64,000 bases of DNA from Owenia fusiformis (Eukaryota > Annelida > Polychaeta > Sabellida > Oweniidae), in the NCBI GenBank assembly GCA_903813345.2, contig CAIIXF020000003.1, positions 11,608,931 through 11,672,930 on the forward strand. The letters run 5' to 3'. How positions within the stretch are numbered: position 1 is the first letter of the stretch; every line of letters begins with the position of its first letter. Of the stretch, positions 43,434 to 56,442 are shown piece by piece. A model generated the notes under the pieces. The model made no database searches, was not told where the DNA came from, and saw only the letters and a program-made list of their open reading frames with translations. The position numbers and the translations under genes were made by a program.

Positions 43434-44225
43434 TGATTCAAAAGTAATGGACAACATATGGAGTCAAGAGCTCCAAAATTTTTTAAATAGATGTGGCTGT
43501 CAAGATAATTTTGAGAATTTAGAGTATTGTTATATAAAACATGTCAAAAAGAAACTTCTACATACATATATATGTAACATCCGCATTCTGCATAGTTTTA
43601 TTATCATAAGAAAATACTTTGCATCAAATATAACAAAACTAGGAAGGATTTGAAAATCAAGAAACCAAAATTAAGAACATATGTAAAATTCAAATCCTCA
43701 TACAAAACTGAGTCATATTTAATGCTTTTATCTAAGCTAGAAAGATCTTTTATTGCACAATTACGCATGGGAATTCTGCCACTCGAAATTGAAATGGGTA
43801 GATTTAGGAATGAAAAATTGGAAAATAGAAAATGTACTTTATGTAAATCTGGCAACATTGAGGATGAGGAACATTTTATTTTTCATTGCACATTTTATAA
43901 AGAAATAAGGGAAAAATATTTACAAAATCATCAAATTTTTGAAGAAAGAGAATCAACTGTAGAACTTAAGTTTCAGTATTTATTTGAAAAAATGCCTCGG
44001 CAAGCTGCTCATTTTGTTAGATTTTGCTATTTTAAAAGAAGAAGTGCAATTTACAATATTAAATGAATTATACTTGTGTCAAAAAAGGTGTAATATTTAT
44101 CAACAAATATATTTACTTTAGTGGTTGATAAGCCCATGTGGGGTGGGTTTTTATTTTATTACTTTTGTATTGTATTGTATTAAATGATGTAAACTTACCA
44201 CTGTAAATAACAATAAAACTAAACT
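43434..44225 (+). mobile_element. 5'-truncated LINE 3' end
   Basis: Two frames (43447-43650 and 43650-44066) together encode the C-terminal part of a non-LTR retrotransposon polyprotein. The SFIAQLRMGILPLEIEMGRF segment and the zinc-binding RKCTLCKSGNIEDEEHFIFHC motif are typical of zf-RVT tails of LINE reverse transcriptases. A frameshift separates the frames. The end is an AATAAAACTAAACTAAACTA tail (to about 44240). GAGGGGTGATTCAAAAGTAATGG at 43434 resembles a mariner end and may be a separate fragment. Dead copy. Confidence 0.8.
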
Positions 44226-44598
44226 AAACTAAAACTAAACTATAGGCATTCTTAACGTTACGCAATCAGTCCAAATTTTTCACATACAATTGATCATTCA
44301 ATTATCTACCAAGTGTCAGATTCTTATTTAACTTCATTGAATATTGTTCCAGCTAAACATAACCTCGGTAACTAGGGTAAGCATGAGCGGACACAACTTT
44401 TGGTTTATAGTTGAATATTTTTGTCATTTCTGTTTAATTTCAAGTTAATGACTCAACACACATGTTGGGTTTATAAAATGCTAAATCAATTATCAAGGAA
44501 GACTCACATGTCCATTCATATGCCAGCGAGTTCTAAATTCAGCAGCAAATCGTGCTGTATTAAATCCCAATTATTTTTTTAGAATTTATTTAATGAAT

Positions 44599-44818
44599 CC
44601 AGGCCCATAGCCAGGATTTGTCAAGGGGGGGGGTCACTTTTTGGAAAATTCCAGGGGGGGGTTCACTTTTGACAATTTTGGTCCAAAAATGGCCAAAATC
44701 ACTTAACAAGTACTCAAAATGGTGAAAAATTGCATGATTTTGAAAGAACTTTTGGCCAGGGGGGGGGGGGGGGGGGGGTTCGCATCCCATCGAACCCCCC
44801 CCCTGGCTACGGGCCTGG
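44599..44818. repeat. Short element with CCAGGCCCGTAGCCAGG-type ends
   Basis: The ends are CCAGGCCCATAGCCAGG and CCTGGCTACGGGCCTGG (inverted), with long G and C runs inside. AAT flanks both sides. Related ends occur at about 6190, 6520 and 55936. Non-coding MITE. Confidence 0.7.
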
Positions 44819-45382
44819 AATCACAGAGAGTCAGAAAGTGAGTCAAACTCTAAGATTAACACACATCAAGTAAATCAAAATTCAAAGGTAAAAAGGCTTT
44901 AACACTTAGTTCAATGGGAGTGCAAAGGTTGCCAAACTTATGGAGGGGGGTGTACTTGGTTATTGCATATACTATTGATGAACCAATTGAGTTTATTAAA
45001 GCACAACCAGGGCATGCGATCTTATCACTTAGGCCATTACTAAAGCTATTAAGAAACAAATCAGGGACTAAAACAACACCAAGCATTCTAAGCAATCCCC
45101 AATGTATACTAAGGAATCCAAGGGGGTTATTAAAGCACAACCAGGGCATAATGGTTATTACTAAAGCTATTAAGGACCGGAAGGGGGCTATTAAAGCACC
45201 TCCATGGCATTCTAGAGAATCACAAAAGGCTATAGAAGAGCTAATTGGAGCTATCATTTATCATTTTTGTATTGTGCTGACACAATAAACTGGGTTTTGC
45301 TGGCACAATCACTACAACACAACCTGTAAATATCTTTCTTTGTATGGAGAAATATTTATATCTGTACACTTTAATTAACATA
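44819..45382. other. Intergenic stretch, no gene supported
   Basis: It contains short internal repeats (CTATTAA.G.AC, AAAGCACAACCAGGGCAT). The open frames here are overlapping artefacts. Confidence 0.4.
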
Positions 45383-46510
45383 CAGGGTGGGCCAAAAAAA
45401 ACCAATACCCAACTTCAAATCAGGATAAAATAGTTACATTCAATATGGTACATTGACTTACATATCATTTTAAAGGCCTTACAATTTCAAACAATTTGGT
45501 ATATAACACTATGCCATGAAATCAATAGTAAAGTTTTATTATACTTATTTGGGAGGCCGGGTTGCTATTTAAGGATTCCAGATTTAAGGGAGAAAATAGT
45601 AAATCTGCGGAATTATGTTAATTTTTTATTTATAGAAAACCATTCTTTTGTTAGGTGAATACATGCTTGGATATTGATATTTGCATCATTGTGTGACTAA
45701 ATTTATTGTTTATGAATTTCAGTGCTGTTTAATAACATTTTACACTTTATTTATTTAAACAATTTTCACAATTGCTCAATATATCCCCACCCCCTCCCCT
45801 CTGCATCAACAATAAGCTTCAAGTGGTAGCGCAATCTATCAATAGCCTTATTGAGAGATTTCTGTTGCAATTCATTTCAGCACTTAAGGATTCTGTTTCA
45901 GCTCATCAATGCTGTTTATTGGATGCTTTTGATTGTACCATTTCATCGAGATGGCTCCATGTATGGTAATCACACATTACATGTAGCATGGATACTGTTG
46001 GGTAGCCAAGCATCGAGATCAATCAAATTGACACCTTGTTTGCAAAGGAATTCCAATGTCTCCTGAGATCTACATCTATGGTACGAGGCAATGTCTTGTT
46101 GGAAAATAAAATCCTCGTCACATGTACGTTTAATGTCTTTTAACAGACCCCTTTTGAGTACTTATTGATAATAAACAACACTAAAATTCATAAACAATAA
46201 GTTTAGTCACACAATATGCAAATATACAAGCATGTATTCACCTGACAAAATGATATTCTAGAAATAAAAATTAACATTATTCCGCAGATTTACTATTTTC
46301 TCCCTAAAATCAAGATACCTTAAATACCGACCCAGCCTCCCAAATAAGCATAATAAAACTTTAATATTGATTTCATGACATAGTGTTATATACCAAATTG
46401 TGCGAAAATGGATTACCTTTAAAATGATATATAAATCAATGTATCATATTGAGCATAGCTATTTTCATTCTGATTTAAAGTTGGGTATTGGTTTTTTTTG
46501 GCCCACCCTG
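45383..46510 (-). mobile_element. Tc1/mariner-family element with decayed transposase
   Basis: The termini are CAGGGTGGGCC and GGCCCACCCTG with long inverted arms, flanked by TA on both sides (45381-45382 and 46511-46512), the Tc1/mariner target duplication. On the minus strand, fragments of the catalytic domain survive near 46000-46110 (DFIFQQDIASYH; CKQGVNLIDLDAWLPNS) and near 45850-45930 (C-terminal SIDELK). The frame is broken. Same family as 10655-11338. Confidence 0.85.
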
Positions 46511-46857
46511 TATGTATACAGGGAGTTTCATAAGTATGCATCCTCCATATCATTTTGTTCCTTATGGAAAGTTACATAGGATTGCAAAGTTTCAGAATCC
46601 AGCAGTATCCCTGAAAAAAGAAATACCGTATCAAAGTATGTGGGTACGTGTCATTTCGAGGGGTATTTCTGGTCAGTTTGAGGGCAATTTAAAGGGAAAA
46701 TTAAGTTTCTGTATTGCAAATTTCTAGCAGTTGTCATCATGGCAGAGTTCACTGCACGTGAGGTATTAGGCTTTTTGATTGACCAACACTAAGAACAAGT
46801 CAAACAAGAAGTTAATGAAATTGACCCAACTGATTCTGATCCAGACAGCTCCCTTAA

Positions 46858-47060
46858 TCAATGTATATCAATAGAGGAAGTAACGCTGTCAATCACGCTA
46901 AGATCCGTAAAGCCGCAGGCATAGACAATATACCTGCTGAAGCTCTCAAAAACCCGACATGTATCAAATTATTGCATCACCTAATACTGGACTGTTTAAA
47001 CAGTGGAGTAGTCCCTAGTCAGATTATCAACCCTATATACAAAGATGGTGACCAGACACG
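46858..47060 (+). pseudogene. LINE reverse transcriptase fragment
   Basis: The frame reads KAAGIDNIPAEALKNP..LLHHLILDCLNSGVVPSQ then IINPIYKDGD, the start of a LINE RT domain (G-x-D-x-x-P-x-E; P-I-Y-K-x-G-D). The WLKA-type link between the two parts is missing. Short dead fragment. Confidence 0.7.
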
Positions 47061-48008
47061 TTTTAAAATGTCCATATGTTTTGTATCCTCCAACACATAT
47101 TCAACATATTCAATTTACTAAAAAGTTTGAATTAATTGAGAATTTATATAACAATCATTTAAATACTACATTGGATTAGTCTAATTTTTGAAAATAATTG
47201 TTTGAAATGATTTATGTGCATTGATTTAACCTAAACCCACCCAAAAACATCAATATTTTGTCCGATGTTTTCATATTATTGAAGGTGGGTTACTAATCTG
47301 AGGTTAACCTCATTATTAAAATGAGATTTTTATTCTTTTCATGCACTTTTGTCAAGACAAGATATTGTTTCAATATAAAATATTCATTGTATGGTCGGGA
47401 AATACCCATGACCAAAAATACAGCTGTCCAAAATCTCTTGCCATGTTAATACTGGTCTTTTCAGACTGTGAGTTATACACGTTCAGCTACGATTCTGCAA
47501 AGGTGTCCTATTAGTATCCTTTGGGGATCTGTAATAATCTTGCTAAAGGTGCGATCACAGAGACGTGTGATTGTCTTATTCAACACTATTTCAACAATTT
47601 TAATGAATAAATATTTAATTAGTTATAATCGGTTCCAGTTTGAACTACTTTTGATTTATTTACAAGCATATTATGACTCATCGATACCAAATTATGTTAG
47701 ATTTGTTGCATATATTTTCAACGATTCATCGTTTTATTGATTGCAAATCTCTAATAGAGTTGATTCATTAGCAAATAATGTACTTTATTTAAATATCTGA
47801 TTATACCTAAGGTCGCAGTGCTTTGAAATGTGACATTTGTACGATATCAGTGTAGTTCTGGGTGTGGTGTAGTGGTCAATCGGTCTCAAAAGATAAGACC
47901 GATTGACCTTAAAACATTAACTGAAAGATCACTGTTTAATAGACTTCGAGAAGTGGTCAGAAGTTGACCATAGTCCAGTCTTCTATATAAAACAGAACAT
48001 ACTACGAC

Positions 48009-48120
48009 ATGGTCAAGACGGTTTGTGTTATCGGAGCAGGTGTTTCGGGCTTGGCAACCATCAGATGGTGTCTCCAAGAAGGGCTCGATGTCACATGTTA
48101 TGAAAAACGCCCCTTAGTAG
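48009..48120 (+). CDS. FMO2 copy, exon 1
   Basis: Nearly identical to 26298-26409: [20 protein letters not shown] (Lys4 to Thr), same phase and GTATGT donor. The first TATATAAA of the FMO1 promoter is changed to TGTTTAATAG here (about 47933-47942), while the second (47984-47991) is kept. Only exons 1-4 of this copy are in the window; the remainder is either beyond 64000 or absent, so the copy may be a truncated duplicate. Confidence 0.85.
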
Positions 48121-48268
48121 GTATGTTATATTAACCCTAATGTCTGTAACCTTTTTGTTATCATATTGATACCACATTTTGCATAAACATTCAGAAACAT
48201 GGAAAACATGTAAAGGTATTCAGTAAGTATTTTTGAAAACAAATTTTGAAGAGTAAGCGATTCTCAAA

Positions 48269-48903
48269 GGTAGAGATTAAAAGGTGGATTGGATCGAGTG
48301 GATTGGATTCATGTAAAAGGTGGATTGGATCGGGAATCTTCAAAATGTGGAATTTCTTCTTAAAAAAAATCTGTTGATCTCCCTCTCTAAACAATTTCCC
48401 TCTACAGTATTACAGGTCCCTTTTGAGAAATCAGAACAAAGCAATGACAAATACATACTCCAATTAGTTCATGGACACACTTAAGTATTTAACAGCTTTC
48501 CCTTGTAAATCAACTTTTGTAAGACATAGATCTTTAGAAAAAGAAAACCTGTCATTCAAATTAATGTGTGAATATTTCTGGTATGTTCAGTTTGGATTGA
48601 AAACAGAGGATATGGATCTTCAAACCAGTCTGCCTTATGATTTATGAAATGTCTCAAATTACACTTGGAATGAATAAGATCGTGTATCAGAAAGCGGGTA
48701 CCAGGCCATCCTTCTAGCCCACCCAAGCAAAATAATATTACATCTATTATTTGACATTGTGCAAGCGAAGAGAGCACCAATCTTCCTAAATGGAGATCAA
48801 TATAATTTTTTAAAGGAAAATCCATATTTTGAAGATAGCCAATCCAATCCACCTTTTACATGAATCCAATCCACTCGATCCAATCCACCTTTTAATCTTT
48901 ACC
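48269..48903. mobile_element. 635-bp MITE with 8-bp target duplication in FMO2 intron 1
   Basis: The element runs GGTAGAGATTAAAAGG to CCTTTTAATCTTTACC, with about 60-bp terminal inverted repeats differing at one base. TTCTCAAA flanks both sides (48261-48268, 48904-48911). The FMO1 intron has the empty site (ATTCTCGAATATTTG near 26523). The 8-bp duplication fits hAT, P or Merlin-type mobilisation. No ORF. Confidence 0.93.
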
Positions 48904-49641
48904 TTCTCAAATATTTGTCGATAGACTGTATTTTACCTTAAGAATTCATAAGATGGTCAATAGTTGCTCGATTCTCATGGAAATAAAGCATGTTGGGTAG
49001 GGAACTAAAGTGCAGTGGTTATATATCAAACAGAACAATAATGATTAACATTTTCTACAGCATTAGAAACAAGGTAACTATTATTATTTTACGAATGCCA
49101 TTTTATTGACATTCGACTCCCGGCGACTATTAAACCTTTGCCCCTTCATCCCCGATAACCTTGATTTTAGACCAAAACAATGTCTTATATCTGTGAAAAA
49201 TAACGGAAGCACAAAAAACTTGCAAAACGTACTATCAAAATAATTGAGAGGGGGTCAATCAGAACCACTACACATTAGGGTCTAATAAGAAAAGGCGTAG
49301 CTCGGCCAATTTAAAAAAAACAGTGAAAGCGGAAGATAATTATATTTATTTGAAAATGAAAAATAGCGAAATATTTTCAATTCTTGAAGGTGCAACAAGG
49401 CCTATAGAAAGAAAATTTCAGCATTAAGAAATGCGAATTCAGTTCAAGGCTTCTATAAAGGGAGTCCCACTTACAGGTTTAGATCCACCACGTTTCACGA
49501 GGAATATCAGCTGAAATAACGTTCAAAGAGGGGGTTTCTTTGGAGATAATAAAAACATATCTTAGTCTTGATGGAATAATCAAACTTAAATATATTTTGA
49601 CACTGGTCCATTATCCTTGAATGACCCCTCTGCACTTTGTT

Positions 49642-52600
49642 GGATTTACACTAGCGCGCTAAGACGTCTCAGCTAAAACGTTTTAGCGTTAAACACCCAT
49701 TCTCAATAAGAATGCAAAATTGATGTCCCAAGGCACAATCTCACGATTAACATTACCAATATCAATTTTTGTTGTGTATACAAATAGTATATATGACCTT
49801 CTACTTAGCACCTATGTAATATATGATTTCTAGGTTTCACATATTTTAATATATGTACGAGAATAGGCCGATTCATCATTTACGTGACTGTCGCCAAATC
49901 ACAAATCAGGATTGAATGGTGTCATTTGCGCATGTTTATGCATAGCATCCCATATGCTTTGGGGATAATATACACAGGGGGATTCAAGCTTCAGGTTAAC
50001 TGACAGAAACTATCATTTTGACATTTCCGCCTTGTCAAAAATATTCATTAACAAATGTCGCCAGTATTTTTTATCTCAACCCCCTATACTATAAATCATA
50101 TTAAAAATGGCCCTAAAAGTTTTGTATTCAATGTACTTTATACTTACCTGGATTCTAATGTGAATACTTACGAGAAAATCGTACAAGTTGCCGTTTGAAA
50201 TGTAAAGATTTGGGGGCCAGAAAATTATAACCTTGATTTTTCATGAAGTTATGGATAAGGAAATCATTTACGTGATCATAGTTTCCAGAGTCAATAAGTG
50301 TCTGAGCATATTCATGTTATATCACCTTATTGTTTGGTAGGAGTGTTCCTGGTTGATCGCTATTTTTAACTAAATTGACTTTGTTTGAATTAAATACAGC
50401 CAGTGAGAGGGTATTTGCATCATTTACGACACCATCATTTACGATACCTAGTAGTACGAAAATAACTGTTACCATACTCCTAGCTCTGAATAAAGTTTAC
50501 AAAGCGGGAAATTTAAGTATCCATATTCATTTGAATCTGAATAAAGAAACACTATAACCTTTTTAGAGTAAATCCACACATTTCAAGGCATATATCACAC
50601 CTAATATAGTATTTCTCTTGTTAAACGAAGATGTGGTGATAATTTGATGTTATTTATGGCATAAACACGGTCAGTATAAATGTGAAAATGAACATAAAAA
50701 CAGCTTTCTATCATTCATTTTGAATTGAAGCTATGGTCTTGCGTTTTCTATGTCATAAATTACGTTACCGATGGTAACGTAATTGATAAACTCTATTGCA
50801 CACATTTTCTGTTGTCAAATCTTTACAGATATGTTCATTTATCAACTTGTACTTTTCGTAGATGGGAAATCATCCTGCTGAAATTCAAAAAGACGATTGT
50901 GATAGGAAAAAAGCACCAAAAATAGCGTTCTCGGGTTCATACATGCGTTGTCTCAATATAGCTGCATGCACTATCTGAAAAGATAAAGACCATAAAAGAA
51001 AAAAGAAGTGTCATTGCGCCCGAGACATGTAATGTTATTTTCAGATAGCGTAAAAATACAAGAGAAAAATCAAAAAGCAGAGAATGTTTGCAGCTTATGA
51101 CCCAAGTGGTGCCGATAACAATGATTATGACCGTGTTTATGGCAGTGTTACAATTAGTAACACAATTAATAGTTTATATGAATTTTGCCTTGAATTCTAA
51201 AAGAGGACATGGCTCTCTAGAAAACGGATAGGTAGAACTTTGGGGCGTACGTACACATAAGAAAACAGAGCTCTCTGAACATAGATAAAACAGGGAAAAA
51301 ACAATCTTAAATCATTCCAAAGGATTTTACAGAAGCAGAGAAAAATAGAACCAAGGATCCAGGCACGCAAAAAACACCACAGAGTGCAGGGGGAAGAGAT
51401 GCGATGCAAACCTTAGCATGTTCATGTTGAGGAGAAGATTAGTACAAGGAAAACACGTAGTTGAAGAGGCGAAGCAGACGCAACATGACTGTCGGGAAAA
51501 AGCCTGAAAAGAAAGTCTAGTTGACATAATATGACTAAAGGCGATGAAAGGTGATGCAAGTGCCTTGCTTGACTGAACAGAAATGAAATGAGTACTCGAC
51601 GTTTACCATAAGCAAAGGAATTATAATTGTTGAAGCAAATAAACAGTGTTAAAAACGCACCGCACACAAGTCAAACGAACCAGGAATGACATACAAGAAG
51701 AGACAACTTAGCTATCCAAGAGTATTCTGACAGGGGTATCATGCAGACTGAAGGTGAAGATATAGAGCTACATCTTGGCGATTTTGTCACTGCAGTTTAC
51801 AATACTGTTGGTTTGTCGAAAAGGCACTGCATGTAGATACTGATGATAATGAATACTAACTTTTTTAAAGAAAAAGTGTCTCCAATCGTCTCTAGAATGT
51901 GACGTTATTTGGCTGGGAGTCTCCGATTTTTATGTGTAGTAGAGGAGTCAATCCCAACAGGGAAGTTTAAAGGCCTATTCAAACTCTGTGTCAAACTGGG
52001 TGTCCTTAGATTCAAACTCGTGTTCTATGGGATCTATATGTCCAAGCTAGGATTAAGTAGCGTTTTCAGGAGTTCATATGTACCTTTGATATTAGAGACA
52101 CTGAATGTTGTTTCTTTTTGACGATAGTCACAAGTTATATAGTATAATTTTGATTTTGCGATTGTAAGTTTTGTAATCACTTACGTTACAAAGGATTTTG
52201 CATACCAAATGTGTGAAGAAAGACTAAGTCCCTTTAATCCTGTATGTATTTATTTCAACATATAGCGTTTGTGACAATGTAGTAATTTATTAGGTGTTTT
52301 GTCCATAAATAATGTTTGTGTTAGCTTTAATGTTTCTATTACAAAAGTTAGTGAAGTTCACCATCATTTACGTTACATGATGATCCACTGATCCAGTTTG
52401 TTTTAAATGTTATGATTGGTTAGAATTCAGTGTAAACATGATCAAAGAAGCTCCAGTTGACGGTTTCACCATGATAATATATGTTATGACTCGTTCTACG
52501 ATGTTACTATTTTTGGATCATATACGTTACCAAGGGTGTAACGATATACAAATCTCAAATAAATGTTATATGGCATATCAAACTGCAAGATATGGCCATC

Positions 52601-53770
52601 ATTTGATTCTGAACACTATTTCTAATCAGAAAAGAAAGATAAATTTCATGTAATCAGACTGATTTTCTATAAAATTGGAATGACATGTAGTACTTAGGTT
52701 TTGTTTGTGAAAAGGAATAATAAGTTCACATGTAATTGTTGACTACAATGTGAATTCTTTTCACTTATGTATCTCCAAAATGCCTAATTTATGATTTAGT
52801 ATTAAGGCAAAATATATCCTTATTGTTAGGTGCAAAAACAGACATGAGAATATTATGCTGATTTAAAATATAGGTCTCTTGCTACGACAACCCTCTATAA
52901 CGTAAGTGAACGAGACTTACATTTTGAAATGAATACTAGATAAGCTTCAACATTTAATTTTTCCATGAAGGGGTATGAGATTGATGAAGATATTTGCACT
53001 TTAGATACTTGACATATATTCAAATAAAAATACATCAACTTGAAACCATTTAAAGCTACTTTAATTTTCGTCAGATTCATACCTGGAATTTGCATTCTTA
53101 TTGAGAACGGGTGTAAAACGTTTTACAAATGTAATGTAAAGCCAGATTTACTCAAGAGCTCTTGGCTAAGAGCGCTAAGCTAAAACTTTTAGGATCCTGG
53201 TCATTGCCAAGACGTCTTAGCGTTAAAACGTTTTACAAGCGAGTGTAAATCCATCGGTTCCGTTTTTTGCGTTGCGCCGAACGAAACATTTGAAACTTTC
53301 CATTTACATATGTCGCATGGTCCTTTATTTTGTCTTATCCCTTGTTCCCAATATCATCCCAAAATTATTGAGTAGAACTTATTTGCCTGGCAATTTATCA
53401 TAATCCTAATTTTTGCATAACATCTTCCTGTTCTCTTTCATGCTTTTAACAATGATGTCTTTAGGACATATTTTTGTGAAACCAATGTTTTCTTTAGCAC
53501 AAAGTATAGAAGCGGGAAAGGAATAGTTATATTGACTGAACCGTCCTTCAATCAGTACTGAACTGCTTTTTTATTTTACACGCATACCTACAGATGTCTA
53601 ACAGGTTTTAGAAAAACAGGTGTAAACTCGATCTTATATCCTAAGACGTCTTGAAAATGTTAATAGCCAAATTTACACTACGCGCAGCATTCCAAGACGT
53701 TTTGGCTAAAACGTTTTAGAAAAATTAAGTTAAGTTTACATTGTAAAATGTCCAAGACATTCCAATGACT
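49642..53770. mobile_element. About 4.1-kb insertion in FMO2 intron 1, complex subterminal repeats
   Basis: Copy 1 lacks it. The left end starts GGATTTACACTAGC; the inverse GCGAGTGTAAATCC ends at 53252, followed by a second set of similar motifs up to about 53770. The palindrome TAAAACGTTTTA recurs near both ends, and ATTCTCAATAAGAATGC is inverted near 53090. The interior has repeated ATTTACGT/TACGTTAC motifs but no long ORF. Non-autonomous DNA transposon or composite. Confidence 0.65.
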
Positions 53771-53994
53771 GGGATATTCCCCATCCTAGCACAAAAAGTG
53801 AAATGCATTTTCTGGTATTATTAGACAGATCTTGTTTTTTAATACCCTGTCATGTTATCTGCCCCGAATTAGCCACCTGGTGGTGGACTGGTAACTCCTT
53901 ACTCGCATCTGGGTTATTACTGTTCTCAAAGACAATATATGGCAGCTGAATAATTCATTCAGTTAACCACCTATAATATAGAAGTATATCATAG

Positions 53995-54134
53995 GTGGGT
54001 TATGGTGTTTGGAAGACGAGGCGTCGCGTCTTGATGTAAATAATCCAGTTGACATTGAATGTAGACCGTATGCCACGTGCCACACGAATGACAACAAAGA
54101 GGCATATTCATTCTCCGACTTCAGGTTTCCAAAG
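53995..54134 (+). CDS. FMO2 exon 2
   Basis: Same length and phase as 28534-28673. It ends KEAYSFSDFRFPK, closer to the usual FMO DFPFP block than copy 1. Confidence 0.88.
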
Positions 54135-54232
54135 GTAAAGAACCTTGATTATTTTGCAAATTGTTATTACAGCAGAATATAGAATTGTTATTGAAATAAC
54201 CGATATAATATGACATAATAATATTTTCACAG

Positions 54233-54572
54233 GATGCTCCAATGTACCTACCCCGGCGAAAAGTCGGTCAATATTTGGAAGACTATGTCGATCATTTTCA
54301 TTTGAGAACTCGTATCAAACTAAACACGAGTGTAATAAAAGTAAAACGTGAAACCAACGGTGCTGGATGGCAAGTTACAACAAAACCAATTATCGATACC
54401 AGCCCTGCTCCAACAACTGAAATGTTTGATGCAGTGATTATTTGCAATGGCTTAATGAACCGTCAATACATACCTGATGTCAAAGGATTGGCTACATTCA
54501 AAGGACGTATCAGTCACACGGGAGATTACTACAGACCTGATGTATTCCGGGACAGGAATGTCTTAATTATAG
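54233..54572 (+). CDS. FMO2 exon 3 (FMO signature motif)
   Basis: Same length as 28773-29112 and almost identical; visible changes are Trp to Arg (YLPRRKV) and Phe to Leu (QYLEDY) near the start. The FKGRISHTGDYY motif is intact, so the reading frame has been kept since duplication. Confidence 0.92.
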
Positions 54573-54842
54573 GTAAATTGAACTAACATTATTTTGCCCT
54601 ATGGGGTACCCATTTTCTGCTTATGGTCAAGTTTAATAAGAGATTTGTGCATATCTCTATTTTAAAACGTTTCATTTATATTATATCTCGGTATAATAGG
54701 TGGTTCTGAAATTTATGACTATTCGCCAAACAGGCTTTGATAGGCAATCTATGACTTTAATAACGTTGCCAAACTAAAGGAGGGGAATGTATATTCATTC
54801 AATAAACGCCTCTTACGCCGGGTGTTAATTTTTCTGTTCTAG

Positions 54843-54898
54843 GAGGAGGTAATTCGGCAACTGAGGTAGCAAGTGATATAAGCAGAGAAACATCACAG
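54843..54898 (+). CDS. FMO2 exon 4 (last exon visible)
   Basis: Identical to 29383-29438 (GGGNSATEVASDISRETSQ). No FMO exon was found downstream to 64000. Confidence 0.88.
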
Positions 54899-55566
54899 GT
54901 AAAATAATTATAAATTTTTGAAGTATTCGAATTTTAGTGTACTTTTAATGAATCATGAATAAAAGACTGCAGATAAGCTGCCGAGAATTAGATCAAATGT
55001 TACACGTTTGATATAACCTTGAAGTAGAAAAATCATGAACAGTATGTACCGCCCTCGTTCTTTTTGTAACATTGCTATGATCAATGAGCTCAAACCAGCC
55101 TTAACTATATACGCAGCATCAATAGACTAGATGTGAGTAGAAATAATCTTGATTTTCGTCATTAAAAATTCAAAATTCAGTCAAACTGATGTCATGTCTG
55201 GAATCTTCATGCAAAATTACATCTAGAAATGTGGTTTGGAAAAGAGTTTATGTCTTAAATGTATAAATATTCTGTGAAGGCGTACCTGAGTGCAAGAGGT
55301 GGGCTTTGGCCCCTAAGCCGCTTAGCTGGTGGAAAATCTGCGCAGTTACTACCTATATGGTCAAGATACACAAATTGGCGCTACAAAGTTAGGTAACTAT
55401 TTGTCACTTTTAGACGAATGAATTCCGCCAGATAAACAAGGCCGTGATGATGCCTAGCTCGCCCAAAAGCTCCGACATCGTACGGGCGCCGGCTGATCAC
55501 CGGCAACAATCTGACTTTAATCTCGGAGATAAAGCTTCCGCGCGGTACCACGACGGTAAGGTACAC

Positions 55567-55900
55567 AGGCAATTTTTTCCATTACATTTTCTGTAAAGAA
55601 TGGCTATCTTTAAAAAATCTTTACGGAAATTCATTAAAGAAACTTTGCAGATTTGATACATTTGAAGAATCTGTACAGTTTTTCTTTCTTTAATGATTCT
55701 GCAAAGAAATCTCATTACAGAAAAAATACAGATTCAATTTAGAAACTGTGTGTGTGTTGATCTGTAAAGAATCAATAAAGAAATTCTCAACAGATTCTGT
55801 AAAGAAATAACAACATTGAAAATTCTGTAAAATTGACTTTGTCATTGAAGATTTTGCAAAGAATACACTTTACAGAAAAATAGATTCATTTCAAAAATGT
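55567..55900. repeat. TTCTGTAAAGAA motif cluster
   Basis: Variants of TTCTGTAAAGAA/TTCTGCAAAGAA occur about a dozen times on either strand within about 330 bp just past the end of the duplication. No ORF. Confidence 0.6.
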
Positions 55901-56442
55901 ATGGATGATGATCTCAAAGAAGCAATAAGTTACATCCAGGCCCATAACCTGGGGAAGGGGCTCAGCCATTACAGCCAACCCTTCTGATATCTCCTTAAAG
56001 ATATGTGGACATATGTACCTTTTTGCCAAAAAAAGTGTTGAAGGGTGTCTTAAAAGTGCTGAAGGGCATTAAAGCGCTTTTTTGGCCTTGTTCTAAGAGA
56101 AAATTGGCCTTACTTTTAAAAAAAATCCTTGCAAGCGCAGAATATTTTTTGCCATTTGGTCCCCTCAAAGATTTGAGGGGGGATGTCAGAGCTCCCAGAT
56201 ACCAAAAGCTGGCTGAATATCACTTCTGAAACTATCGAATATCACTTTGATGGTTTGGGGATTTTTTGCTAAAATTATATATGATAATGATATCTTGATC
56301 CACATCATGAAATATATCTTCACGTGATATTCGATGTATATCCTTGCAACCATGGGATAATAGGTAGTTATCCACAAGGAGGGATTTGATATGGGGAATA
56401 TCACAAGAATGGTATCAATATTTCCCGAGGGAACACAGTGTT

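Larger units (their letters stand above)
47461..55566 (+). repeat. Segmental duplication, copy 2 (FMO promoter to intron 4)
   Basis: Direct copy of 25208-30016, enlarged by insertions (48269-48903 and about 49640-53770) and lacking the promoter element and foldback present in copy 1. The match ends at the CCACGACGGTAAGGTAC motif near 55566. Confidence 0.9.

Noticed and set aside
44914-45288. 124-aa open frame
   Set aside because: Built from short internal repeats, matched by an open frame on the other strand, with no recognisable motif.
46739-46860. Possible start of a transposase-like gene (MAEFTAREVLGFLIDQH)
   Set aside because: A stop follows at once and the next segment is LINE sequence; too short to assign.
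51197-51667. Three overlapping minus-strand frames inside the FMO2 intron insertion
   Set aside because: Short, overlapping and rich in Phe/Cys/Leu as expected from A-rich antisense sequence; no transposase motif.
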